From contig WFOP01000375.1 in the NCBI GenBank assembly GCA_015487985.1, forward strand, positions 1 to 5,571: a stretch of DNA of 5,571 nucleotides, in the 5' to 3' direction. Below are positions 1-5,571 of this stretch, piece by piece. The position numbers were made by a program, and so were the translations under genes. Below the pieces are notes generated by a model that was not told the DNA's origin, ran no database searches, and saw only the letters and a program-made list of their open reading frames with translations. This stretch comes from Hyphomicrobiales bacterium (GTDB taxonomy: Bacteria > Pseudomonadota > Alphaproteobacteria > Rhizobiales > Devosiaceae). Numbering within the stretch: position 1 is the stretch's first letter; every line of letters begins with the position of its first letter.

Positions 1-1953
1 GGGCTTTTGTACACAATTCAGGAAATTAACGGTGTTGCCGAACGGGTGCCGGTGTTTGACGGGGGGTGGCAAAGGGCGCTTTTGACCACGCTCTCGGTGT
101 GGTCCCAGGGGGTGTTTGCGCGCGCTTTCGGGGGGAATGTGGAAACATTGCTGGCGGTGCCTTTGTTTGTTTTGATGGGCATTGCGCTGGAACGCTCAAA
201 TATTGCTGAAGACCTGCTTATGACAATGGCCAAACTTTTTGGTTCTATGCCAGGCGGGTTGGCGATTGCCGTGGTGTTTGTTGGAACATTGCTTGCGGCA
301 TCAACAGGGATTGTGGGTGCTACCGTTGTTACCATGGGCCTGATTGCTCTGCCGACCATGCTTAGGCACGGATATTCCAAATCACTTTCGACCGGGGTTA
401 TTGCCACTTCCGGTACGCTGGGTCAGATTATTCCCCCCTCGATTGTGATTGTTCTGCTGGGTTCAATCGTGGGGGACATGTATGCGATGGGTCAGGAGAC
501 CCGCGCGGCAAAAATGGGTATCACGGTTCTGGAGATGTTGGGGGAACCGGCGGTTTTGTCCACCGGCACCCTGTTCAAGGCAGCGTTTATCCCGGGCCTT
601 TTCCTTGCATCCCTTTATGCGCTTTATGCGTTCGGATTTGCTCTGGTGTTTCCAAAACAGGCGCCGCCGGTGAAACTTGGTGAGCCGGATCCTTACGATT
701 TGCCGGGCAAATATGGCAACAATCCATGGTTGTTGGTCGGTGCCATGCTGGGGCCGGTACTGGCGATGGTGATGTTGTGGATTGTACTGTCTTCAAACGG
801 GCTTGTCGGGTCAACAACGCTTGATCATGTGACAACATATGCGCCGTTCTCCAATGGTGTTATGGCGGTCCTGGTGTTGAGTGGTTTTCTGATTACGCTG
901 GCGCATTCACTTCGCCCCACCTATGATCGCAAGCCAATTTATGCCGGTCTGCTGGGTATTGTGATGATATTTGTATTTGACGGGCTGTTCGTGTCGGGCG
1001 GGGCGTCGGGGGGCGAGCGTACTTTGTATTACTTCGTGCCCGGTGCCATGATCGTTTATGCGCTCAAGCATGCCATTCCACGGATGATGGAAGTTGAACC
1101 CCTGCGGGTGATTTCGCCACCGGTTATCCTGATCGTTGCGGTGCTTGGTTCAATTCTCGGGGGGATTACCAACCCCACCGCTGCTGCGGCGCTGGGGGCT
1201 GCCGGTGCCATCATTCTGGCGGCGAACCGACGCCTGAAGGACGAGGGCAAGTCAAACAAGTATTTGAACTGGGCCGGTCTTGCGGTGGTGGTTATGTTGC
1301 TGCTTCGCGCCAATTTTGATCTCAGACTTAAGATTGATGACATTTCTTTTGTTGATTTAATTGCCATCGTGTTGGCTGTTGCTGCGTTTCATGTGGCTAT
1401 ATTCGGCCTGCTTTATGCGTGTTGGACCCTGGTCAAAGAAAAGATTATGTCCCCGATTATCAACGAAACCACGAAGGTTACTTCAATGGTTTTTGTGATT
1501 CTTATCGGGTCATTGTTTTTGTCACTGGTTTTGCGTTCCTTTGGCGGTGAACACTATATTCAGGAGTTTTTGCATTCTTTCGAAGATCCGCGCACCTTGC
1601 TGATCGTTGTTATGATTGTGCTGTTTTTCCTTGGATTTGTGTTGGACTTTATTGAAATTATTTTCATTGTTATTCCAATCGTGGGTCCGGTTATCTATGC
1701 GGCTGATCCCACTTTGATGCCCCCGGTCTGGATTACAATTCTGATAGCTGTCAATTTGCAAACTTCATTTATTACGCCGCCATTCGGGTTTGCGCTGTTT
1801 TATCTCAGAGGGGTTTCACCCCCCGAGATTTCCACCATTGATATTTACAAAGGGGTTATTCCGTTTGTGATTATTCAGGTGATCGGGCTGCTTTTGTTGT
1901 GGAATTTCCCGGTTATTACAACATTCCTGCCGGACCTGTTACCGGCGAACTAG
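1..1953 (+). CDS. TRAP transporter large permease subunit (DctM/FcbT3-like), 5'-truncated by window edge
   Basis: Large membrane subunit of a tripartite ATP-independent periplasmic (TRAP) transporter, which imports an organic acid or similar solute delivered by a periplasmic binding protein using an ion gradient. The frame is open from base 1. The first possible start is a TTG at 7, but the family normally has another N-terminal membrane segment, so the true start is probably upstream. Counting from that TTG (648 residues), visible DctM hallmarks are LLAVPLFVLMG (48-58), the glycine/threonine-rich stretch near 93-111, SGTLGQIIPPS (135-145) and, near the C-terminus, a QTSF-x-x-PPFGFALFYLR motif starting at about 585. 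The latter is typical of the mannitol/chloroaromatic-type branch (FcbT3, COG4664). Between about 222 and 480 lies an expanded region with extra hydrophobic segments, making the protein clearly longer than the usual 430-460 residues. The small permease and binding protein are not in the window and should lie upstream. Substrate cannot be told. Family is certain; subfamily is from remembered motifs. Confidence 0.93.
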   Translation, partial: GLLYTIQEINGVAERVPVFDGGWQRALLTTLSVWSQGVFARAFGGNVETLLAVPLFVLMGIALERSNIAEDLLMTMAKLFGSMPGGLAIAVVFVGTLLAASTGIVGATVVTMGLIALPTMLRHGYSKSLSTGVIATSGTLGQIIPPSIVIVLLGSIVGDMYAMGQETRAAKMGITVLEMLGEPAVLSTGTLFKAAFIPGLFLASLYALYAFGFALVFPKQAPPVKLGEPDPYDLPGKYGNNPWLLVGAMLGPVLAMVMLWIVLSSNGLVGSTTLDHVTTYAPFSNGVMAVLVLSGFLITLAHSLRPTYDRKPIYAGLLGIVMIFVFDGLFVSGGASGGERTLYYFVPGAMIVYALKHAIPRMMEVEPLRVISPPVILIVAVLGSILGGITNPTAAAALGAAGAIILAANRRLKDEGKSNKYLNWAGLAVVVMLLLRANFDLRLKIDDISFVDLIAIVLAVAAFHVAIFGLLYACWTLVKEKIMSPIINETTKVTSMVFVILIGSLFLSLVLRSFGGEHYIQEFLHSFEDPRTLLIVVMIVLFFLGFVLDFIEIIFIVIPIVGPVIYAADPTLMPPVWITILIAVNLQTSFITPPFGFALFYLRGVSPPEISTIDIYKGVIPFVIIQVIGLLLLWNFPVITTFLPDLLPAN

Positions 1954-1980
1954 CGGCGATTTTTATAAAACACCAATTAG

Positions 1981-2010
1981 AAGCAGGGCATTTTTGCCCT
2001 GCTTTTGTTT
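1981..2010 (+). terminator. Intrinsic terminator of the TRAP permease gene
   Basis: A perfect 10-bp stem, AAGCAGGGCA (1981-1990) with TGCCCTGCTT (1995-2004), closes a 4-nt T loop and is followed by TTGTTT. It starts 27 nt after the permease stop codon. The permease and the minus-strand sigma gene are convergent. In the reverse direction the stem has no following T run, so it is a good terminator only for the plus strand. Confidence 0.88.
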
Positions 2011-2070
2011 GTTCAGTCTTAAGCGGCATCCATATAATTGGTTTTTTAGAATATGATACGGGGTTGGAAT

Positions 2071-2146
2071 TAAAGCGTGTCTCCCAAAAGTGCATAGCGG
2101 TTTTGGGATAAAAGACAGGCGAAAACAAACAGATAAAGCAGGTCTC
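2071..2146. repeat. Short composite intergenic repeat: inverted repeat inside flanking direct repeats
   Basis: A perfect 8-bp inverted repeat, TCCCAAAA (2082-2089) and TTTTGGGA (2101-2108), separated by 11 nt, lies inside two 13-bp direct repeats: TAAAGCGTGTCTC (2071-2083) and TAAAGCAGGTCTC (2134-2146), identical at 11 of 13 positions. An A-rich stretch with GAAAACAAAC (2121-2130) lies between. Neither strand has a T run after the hairpin, so it is a poor terminator. The arrangement resembles a short element I recall as dispersed in intergenic regions of alphaproteobacteria, especially rhizobia. That resemblance is from memory; the structure itself is seen directly. Only one copy is present here. 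Confidence 0.5.
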
Positions 2147-2195
2147 TTGAATACGGATAAATGCGACATGCCTTATTGCAGCGGTATTTGTTGCA

Positions 2196-3488
2196 CTAAT
2201 TGGCGCGCAACATGGCCCCAAGTTTTCGTTGCAGAAATAGCCGGGTTGTTTCTTCTTCGCTCAACTCGATAGCCCGGTTATATGCTTTTTCTGCCTGCTC
2301 AATTTGGCCTGTGCGTTGCAGGATGTCGGCATAGGCGGCGTAAAAAGGCTGATAGGTGCTCAGCCTGCTTTTCAAGTCGTGCATTGGTTTAAGAGCTTCA
2401 TTCGCGCCGCTGGCATAGGACAGGGCAACCGCCCGGTTCAGTTCAATGACCGGGGTGGGGTGGAGGTGATGCAGTTGCTGATAAAGGTGGACGATTTGCT
2501 GCCAATCGGTGGCATTGTGATCGGGGGCCTTTGCGTGCAGGGCGCTGATGGCTGCCTGAATCTGATATGGTCCGGGGGTTTGGCGCTCCAGCGCGTTTTG
2601 TAATATTGTCAAACCCGTATGGATTTTCTCCTGATCCCAGATATTGCGATTTTGCTCCGCCAGCGCAATCATGGATCCGGTGGCATCATGGCGCGCCTCA
2701 CGACGGGAATCATGGAGCAGCATGAGGGCCAACAGGCCTTCGGTTTCAGCTTCTTCAGGCCTCAGTTCCAACAGAATTCTGGTCAGGCGAACGGCCTCGT
2801 TACTCAAGTTTACCCGCATCTGCCCATCGGTGCTGCCTGAGAAATACCCCTCATTGAATATCAGATACAATACGTTCAGCACGGTTTGCAGGCGTTCATT
2901 CCATTGTTCGGGTTTGGGGACAGCATAGGGAATTTTGGCACTCAGGATTTTGCGTTTGGTGCGCACAAGTCGCTGGGCCATGGCGCTTTGTTTGTCAAGA
3001 AAGGCGCGGGCGATTTCCCCGGTGCTCAATCCACCCAGTGTGTGCAGTGTCAGCGCAATGCGAGATTTTTCCCCAATTGCAGGGTGACAACAGGTAAAAA
3101 TCAACGCCAGGCGTTCGTCGGATATCGGGGGAGCGGAGCGCATCGCCATTTCTTCGCTATCCATTTGCATTAATGCGTTGAGCTTTACATCATGGGTAAT
3201 CTGGTGACTTTTGGAGGCGAAGTTTTTATTTCTGCGCAGACGATCGATGGCCTTACGGCGTGCTGTTTGCAGTAACCATCCGGCGGGAGAACGCGGAATG
3301 CCATTGCGCTGCCAGTGGATCAAGGCGCTTTCAATCCCATCCTGCAGCGCGTCTTCAGCGAGTTGAAAATCCCCCAGTTGAGAAATCAGGGCTGCCAGCA
3401 GTTTTGCGTGTTCCTCGCGCACAAGACTTTCTATTTCTTGAGTCGTCTTGCGCGCGAGGGCGGGGTCTTTGTTAAGATGGTCGGGCAA
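2196..3488 (-). CDS. ECF-type RNA polymerase sigma factor, ECF42 group, with C-terminal DUF6596/TPR-like extension
   Basis: Alternative sigma factor that directs RNA polymerase to a small set of promoters. In the 430 residues, sigma region 2 spans about 22-90 (LAEDALQDG at 43-51, then GWLLQTARRKAIDRLRR at 70-86). Region 4 spans about 123-182, with the FTCCHP motif typical of this group (131-136) and a helix-turn-helix around 154-178. A long helical extension follows, containing NEGY (212-215), LMLLHDSRREAR (255-266), GPYQIQAAISALHA (306-319) and NRAVA (351-355). This extension defines the ECF42 group (COG4941) and is thought to replace an anti-sigma factor as control element; none is encoded nearby. 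The start is uncertain: no ATG or GTG precedes region 2 in frame, leaving TTG at 3488, which begins 4 nt after the DGPF gene's stop. An AGGA is only 2 nt away, so translational coupling is likely. The partner gene upstream fits the group's conserved context. Confidence 0.92.
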   Translation of the reverse strand: MPDHLNKDPALARKTTQEIESLVREEHAKLLAALISQLGDFQLAEDALQDGIESALIHWQRNGIPRSPAGWLLQTARRKAIDRLRRNKNFASKSHQITHDVKLNALMQMDSEEMAMRSAPPISDERLALIFTCCHPAIGEKSRIALTLHTLGGLSTGEIARAFLDKQSAMAQRLVRTKRKILSAKIPYAVPKPEQWNERLQTVLNVLYLIFNEGYFSGSTDGQMRVNLSNEAVRLTRILLELRPEEAETEGLLALMLLHDSRREARHDATGSMIALAEQNRNIWDQEKIHTGLTILQNALERQTPGPYQIQAAISALHAKAPDHNATDWQQIVHLYQQLHHLHPTPVIELNRAVALSYASGANEALKPMHDLKSRLSTYQPFYAAYADILQRTGQIEQAEKAYNRAIELSEEETTRLFLQRKLGAMLRAN

Positions 3489-3492
3489 AGTC

Positions 3493-3852
3493 CTAACCCA
3501 GAGTTGACAGGTCCATAACGGGGCGTAGTTCCACGGTGCCGTTTTTGGCGTCCGGGATCATGGCCGCATAGCGGATGGCTTCATCAATAGTTTTACAATC
3601 AAGCAGATAAAATCCCCCCAACTGTTCCTTGGTTTCAGCGAACGGCCCATCCATGGTTTCTGTTTTGCCGTTTCGCACCCGCACCGAGGTCGCGGTGCCG
3701 GTGTCTTCAAGGGCTTCGCTTGCCAGCAACACCTTGTCCGTTTCATAGGTTTGTGTTGCGTGTTTGTAATCGGCCATATAGGCGCCGAATTCAGGGGTGC
3801 CCGGGACGGGGGATGAACCGGGGGCGGCATAGATCAGTGCTAGATATTTCAT
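3493..3852 (-). CDS. DGPF-domain (YCII-related) protein, ECF42 partner
   Basis: Small 119-residue cytoplasmic protein of the YCII-related/DGPF family (COG3795). It starts MKYLALIY, has the signature MDGPF at 67-71 followed by AETKEQLGGFYLL (72-84), and ends with the family's ELRPVMDL-type tail. Family members fold as small dimeric ferredoxin-like domains; their biochemical role is not established. DGPF genes are the usual neighbours and targets of ECF42 sigma factors, and here the gene lies directly upstream of one, 4 nt apart and on the same strand. The ATG start is supported by AAGGAA at 3864-3859, 6 nt upstream. The predicted ECF42 promoter lies about 60 bp upstream. The family call is firm; function is unknown. 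Confidence 0.93.
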   Translation of the reverse strand: MKYLALIYAAPGSSPVPGTPEFGAYMADYKHATQTYETDKVLLASEALEDTGTATSVRVRNGKTETMDGPFAETKEQLGGFYLLDCKTIDEAIRYAAMIPDAKNGTVELRPVMDLSTLG

Positions 3853-3858
3853 AATGTG

Positions 3859-3864
3859 TTCCTT
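3859..3864 (-). promoter_or_regulatory. Ribosome binding site of the DGPF gene
   Basis: AAGGAA on the minus strand, with 6 nt to the ATG at 3852. It supports that start. Confidence 0.7.
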
Positions 3865-3910
3865 AACTGGTTTTTGATTTTTGTGCCTGCCAAAAGGCTG
3901 GCATATGTTT

Positions 3911-3937
3911 GACGAATGGCACTACTGGTTTTCGACA
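3911..3937 (-). promoter_or_regulatory. Predicted ECF42-type promoter of the DGPF-sigma operon
   Basis: Read on the minus strand, TGTCGA (3937-3932) is followed by exactly 17 nt and then CGTC (3914-3911). As I recall it, the published ECF42 target motif is TGTCGA at -35 and CGA/TC at -10. Initiation would fall near 3904, giving a leader of about 50 nt before the DGPF ATG. The site stands directly in front of the operon that encodes an ECF42 sigma factor, which suggests autoactivation. The match is seen directly; activity is inferred. Confidence 0.75.
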
Positions 3938-3963
3938 TTGCTGCCTCATTATATTTTTGTCGA
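3932..3963. repeat. Inverted TGTCGA pair upstream of the DGPF-sigma operon
   Basis: TCGACA (3932-3937) and TGTCGA (3958-3963) form an inverted repeat with a 20-nt gap. The first half is the -35 element of the predicted minus-strand ECF42 promoter. The second points to the plus strand but has no CG[AT]C at a 17-nt spacing; the nearest similar bases (CGTG at 3985) are 21 nt away. It could be an operator, a relic of a divergent promoter, or chance. Confidence 0.35.
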
Positions 3964-4034
3964 GGAAAGGCACTGAATTTTTCCCGTGGAAAATTTGTGT
4001 TCGGATCAGGATATACTTTGCCAGAAAATATAAA

Positions 4035-4148
4035 TTACTGCGATGAGAATTGCGCCCAATTCATCATACCCGGGGCGATGCTCATTCTTAGAATGATGAA
4101 CAACAGTCCAAGAGTTGCGGCATAAAGCGGTGTAATGAACAAAGTCAT
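4035..4148 (-). pseudogene. Truncated MAPEG-family-like N-terminal fragment
   Basis: A 37-codon reading frame starts at an ATG (4148) with a strong GGGAGG ribosome site 6 nt upstream. Its first residues, MTLFITPLYAATLGLLFIIL, resemble the first transmembrane helix of MAPEG-family membrane proteins (often ITPLYAALLALLF in bacterial members). The frame stops after 37 codons, whereas the family is about 130 residues, and the expected glycine-rich loop and RA-x-x-NF motif do not follow. A neighbouring frame continues with another hydrophobic run (GAILIAVIYIFW) just beyond, so a frameshift or deletion is possible but not demonstrated. A genuine single-helix small protein is the alternative. It lies upstream of, and on the same strand as, the DGPF-sigma operon. 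Confidence 0.4.
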
Positions 4149-4315
4149 GAGCGGCCTCCCGGTTTTTCTGCCTGAGGGCGTCAGGGATGCACATCTGTGA
4201 TGAACGGGCGGCGTCATTTTCAACATGTATGGTTGAATTTGCTGCAAAAGCGGTTAAGCTGAAATTATCTCAAGAAGAGGCACAACAACAAAATCACATT
4301 GTGGGGGATATCCTG

Positions 4316-4642
4316 ATGGCGAGTGACAAGTATCTGAAATATATGGATGGCGTAAAAGAATATGCGCCGGGTGCAGATGAAACGGCGGTTCAAAAAATTG
4401 TGGCCTATTGTGGCATTGCTTTGCAGAGCAGGGACGCTTCACTTGTTTCATGTTCTGATCAAACAGAACTGGATCGTGTGCGCAAAGGCTGGTGCACTAA
4501 AAAACTCAACCTTTCGGCCGCTGAAGCGGATGCGGCAATTGCCAAGGCCTGTGAAAAAATGAAGGGCGACCGGCAAAAAAGTCGAGTGACATTTTATTAT
4601 CTGGTTGCAGAGGCTTCGGGTACGCTGGGCAAACTTTCCTGA
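4316..4642 (+). CDS. DUF2853 family protein
   Basis: A 108-residue, probably cytoplasmic, helical protein. The segment from about residue 28 (IVAYCGIALQSRDASLV, then DRVRKGWCTKKLNL at 53-66, and CEKMKGDRQKSRVTFYYLVAE at the C-terminal end) matches the DUF2853 pattern as I recall it: a D-A-S/A-x-V motif, a KKL-x-L motif, and a final R-x-x-FYYLV helix. Function is unknown for this family. The frame is open back to an ATG at 4187, but I choose 4316: it gives the family's usual size of roughly 100-110 residues, begins with a typical short K-Y-L leader, and has GGGGGA (4303-4308) 7 nt upstream. The extra 43 residues of the longer form have no family resemblance. Four cysteines (32, 46, 60, 79) are present, with no metal-site spacing I recognise. 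It is monocistronic, ending in its own terminator. Confidence 0.8.
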   Translation: MASDKYLKYMDGVKEYAPGADETAVQKIVAYCGIALQSRDASLVSCSDQTELDRVRKGWCTKKLNLSAAEADAAIAKACEKMKGDRQKSRVTFYYLVAEASGTLGKLS

Positions 4643-4667
4643 AATCAATAAAATTAAATAATATTAT

Positions 4668-4699
4668 CCCGGCCCTGAGTAATCAGGGGCGGGTTTTTT
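4668..4699 (+). terminator. Intrinsic terminator after the DUF2853 gene
   Basis: CCCGGCCCTGA (4668-4678) pairs with TCAGGGGCGGG (4683-4693) over 11 positions with a single G-G mismatch. The loop is GTAA, and six T residues follow (4694-4699). It lies 25 nt after the stop codon and separates the DUF2853 gene from eda. Confidence 0.9.
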
Positions 4700-4722
4700 A
4701 TGTGCGCCTGAGCAATCCTGCT

Positions 4723-4751
4723 CTGACAATCTTTTTAGTCTATGCTAGGTT
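4723..4751 (+). promoter_or_regulatory. Possible sigma-70 promoter for eda
   Basis: CTGACA (4723-4728) is one base from the -35 consensus and lies 17 nt before TAGGTT (4746-4751), a weak -10 preceded by an extended-type TGC. It sits between the upstream terminator and eda, giving a leader of about 30 nt. The -10 match is poor, so this is tentative. Confidence 0.4.
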
Positions 4752-4777
4752 GGGCCAGGCAGATAATCAGGCGATTT

Positions 4778-4782
4778 AAGGA
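4778..4782 (+). promoter_or_regulatory. Ribosome binding site that decides the eda start
   Basis: AAGGA directly abuts an ATG at 4783 (0 nt, too close to use) but stands 6 nt before the next in-frame ATG at 4789. The second ATG is therefore the likely start. Confidence 0.7.
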
Positions 4783-4788
4783 ATGGTA

Positions 4789-5418
4789 ATGGATATAAAT
4801 ACCCTCAAGGATGCGGTTGCCAGGGTGCGCGTCATTCCGGTTTTGGTGTTGGATGATATTTCGCTTGCCCGCCCGTTGGCTGAAGCGTTGGTAAGGGGGG
4901 GGCTAAACGTGCTTGAAATCACTTTGCGCACCCCCAATGCGTTGCGCATTATGAGCGAAATGGCCAAGGTTGAAGGCGCGATTGTTGGTTCGGGGACGGT
5001 GCGTGGCTTTGACCATATGCAACAGTCTGTTGATGCGGGGTGTCAGTTTATGGTGTCCCCCGGCGCGCCTCGAGAACTGTTGGCCTCGGCACAGAATATA
5101 GATATTCCATTGTTGCCGGGGGTATCTTCCCCGACCGAAGCCATGGGGGCGGCGGAAATGGGCTATTCGTTTTTGAAGTTTTTCCCGGCCCAGGCAATGG
5201 GGGGAACCGCTGTGCTTAAGTCCTTTGCTTCACCGTTTCCCGATCTGGTTTTTTGCCCCACCGGGGGGGTTTCGCCGGCAAATGCGCCAAACTATCTTGG
5301 GCTTTGTAATGTCATTTGTGTCGGGGGCAGTTGGGTCACGCCAACAGAGCTGGTGGAGAAAAAAGATTTTGCGGCCATTGAGGGGCTGGCGCGTCAGGCA
5401 ACGCTGCTTGGGCGTTAA
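4789..5418 (+). CDS. eda: 2-dehydro-3-deoxy-phosphogluconate (KDPG) aldolase
   Basis: Cytoplasmic class I aldolase that splits KDPG into pyruvate and glyceraldehyde-3-phosphate, the last step of the Entner-Doudoroff pathway; many members also act on KHG. The 209 residues form the expected (beta/alpha)8 barrel of usual length. Visible motifs are RVIPVL (14-19), LEITLRTPNAL with catalytic Glu43 (42-52), VGSGTV (66-71), SPGAP (90-94), PLLPGVSSPTEAM (107-119), FLKFFPAQAMGG with Schiff-base Lys130 (128-139), and the phosphate-binding CPTGGVSPAN (156-165) and GGSW (179-182). Glu43 and Lys130 correspond to Glu45 and Lys133 of the E. coli enzyme. The start at 4789 is chosen over 4783 from ribosome-site spacing. 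No edd, zwf or pgl gene is in the window. The gene is followed 5 nt later by a modA-like gene, suggesting co-transcription. Confidence 0.96.
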   Translation: MDINTLKDAVARVRVIPVLVLDDISLARPLAEALVRGGLNVLEITLRTPNALRIMSEMAKVEGAIVGSGTVRGFDHMQQSVDAGCQFMVSPGAPRELLASAQNIDIPLLPGVSSPTEAMGAAEMGYSFLKFFPAQAMGGTAVLKSFASPFPDLVFCPTGGVSPANAPNYLGLCNVICVGGSWVTPTELVEKKDFAAIEGLARQATLLGR

Positions 5419-5423
5419 CTGAA

Positions 5424-5571
5424 ATGGCTTGGCTGGCAAAATTCGTTTTGGCAATGGGGATTTTGGCCGGAGCCGGGGGGACATCGCTGGCGCAGGTACA
5501 GGTGTTTGTGGCGGCCAGTCTGATTGATGTGATGGGAGAGGCGGGGCATGCGTTTGAGGCGCAAACCGGTA
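5424..5571 (+). CDS. modA: Molybdate ABC transporter substrate-binding protein (ModA-like), 3'-truncated by window edge
   Basis: Only the first 49 codons are present. A signal peptide is clear: Lys6, a hydrophobic core (residues 7-19) and a probable cleavage after SLA (21-23), indicating periplasmic export. The mature N-terminus, VQVFVAASLIDVM (25-37), matches the ModA pattern V-x-V-F-x-A-A-S-L, where the serine (Ser32 here) contacts the oxyanion, and the following AFEAQTG matches the usual Y/F-E-x-x-TG. It starts 5 nt after the eda stop with only a weak ribosome site, so translation is probably coupled to eda. If the family holds, modB and modC may follow outside the window. Related oxyanion-binding proteins such as tungstate binders cannot be excluded from this fragment. 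Confidence 0.8.
   Translation, partial: MAWLAKFVLAMGILAGAGGTSLAQVQVFVAASLIDVMGEAGHAFEAQTG

Larger units (their letters stand above)
3853..4315. other. Gene-poor intergenic region
   Basis: Between the DGPF start and the DUF2853 start there is no intact gene I can support. The stretch holds the DGPF ribosome site, the ECF42-like promoter, the inverted TGTCGA pair and the MAPEG-like remnant. From 4149 to 4315 I see only a possible long N-terminal extension of the DUF2853 frame (rejected) and no convincing promoter. Confidence 0.6.

Noticed and set aside
18..1761. Open frames of 79-129 codons on the minus strand, and an overlapping plus frame, inside the TRAP permease gene
   Set aside because: They are antisense or out-of-frame to a clear family gene, without ribosome sites or recognisable motifs.
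2082..2108. Hairpin TCCCAAAA/TTTTGGGA as terminator of the sigma operon
   Set aside because: No T run follows on either strand and the 11-nt loop is large; it fits better as part of the composite repeat.
2304..3518. Plus-strand open frames of 67-99 codons across the sigma factor gene
   Set aside because: They are shadows of the minus-strand gene, whose motifs are conserved along its full length.
3958..3988. Divergent plus-strand ECF42 promoter using the second TGTCGA
   Set aside because: The nearest CG-containing -10 candidate is CGTG at a 21-nt spacing, and no gene starts just downstream.
3916..4125. 69-codon plus-strand frame over the predicted ECF42 promoter
   Set aside because: No ribosome site, no family resemblance, and it covers the regulatory region and the MAPEG-like remnant.
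4233..4260. TTGAAT with TAAGCT as a promoter for the DUF2853 gene
   Set aside because: Weak -10 and 16-nt spacing; the match is no better than expected by chance.
4187..4315. N-terminal extension of the DUF2853 gene to an ATG at 4187
   Set aside because: It adds 43 residues with no family resemblance; the 4316 start has a suitably spaced GGGGGA and gives the usual length.
4783..4788. eda start at the first ATG (4783)
   Set aside because: The AAGGA ribosome site touches this ATG, while the second ATG at 4789 has a normal 6-nt spacing.

Overview
The window looks like chromosomal DNA of a moderate-GC alphaproteobacterium. This rests on gene content and best family resemblances (a long FcbT3-type TRAP permease, an ECF42 sigma factor with a DGPF partner, a DUF2853 protein, Eda) and on a short intergenic repeat of a kind I recall from alphaproteobacteria. 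The genus cannot be fixed from sequence alone. No CRISPR array, rRNA, tRNA, insertion sequence or phage gene is visible.

Layout, left to right. (1) 1-1953, plus strand: 3' part of a large TRAP-transporter permease gene whose start lies before the window, closed by a clear intrinsic terminator at 1981-2010. (2) 2011-2195: intergenic DNA with a short composite repeat (perfect 8-bp inverted repeat flanked by near-identical 13-bp direct repeats). (3) 3852 down to 2196, minus strand: a two-gene unit, first a small DGPF/YCII-family protein, then 4 nt later an ECF42-type sigma factor with a long helical C-terminal extension. A match to the published ECF42 promoter pattern (TGTCGA, 17 bp, CGTC) lies about 60 bp upstream of the DGPF start, so the unit probably activates itself. 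(4) 3853-4315: gene-poor stretch holding that promoter, a second, inverted TGTCGA and a 37-codon remnant resembling the N-terminus of a MAPEG-family membrane protein. (5) 4316-4642, plus strand: a 108-residue DUF2853 protein with its own terminator at 4668-4699. (6) 4789 to the right edge, plus strand: eda (KDPG aldolase, Entner-Doudoroff pathway), followed 5 nt later by the start of a modA-like periplasmic molybdate-binding protein, cut by the window end.

The units look functionally independent: an uptake system, a self-regulating sigma factor pair, a small orphan cytoplasmic protein, and a sugar-acid catabolic gene coupled to a transporter gene. No wholly new system is evident. The points most worth following are the ECF42 promoter with its inverted second half, the composite repeat, and the odd eda-modA pairing.
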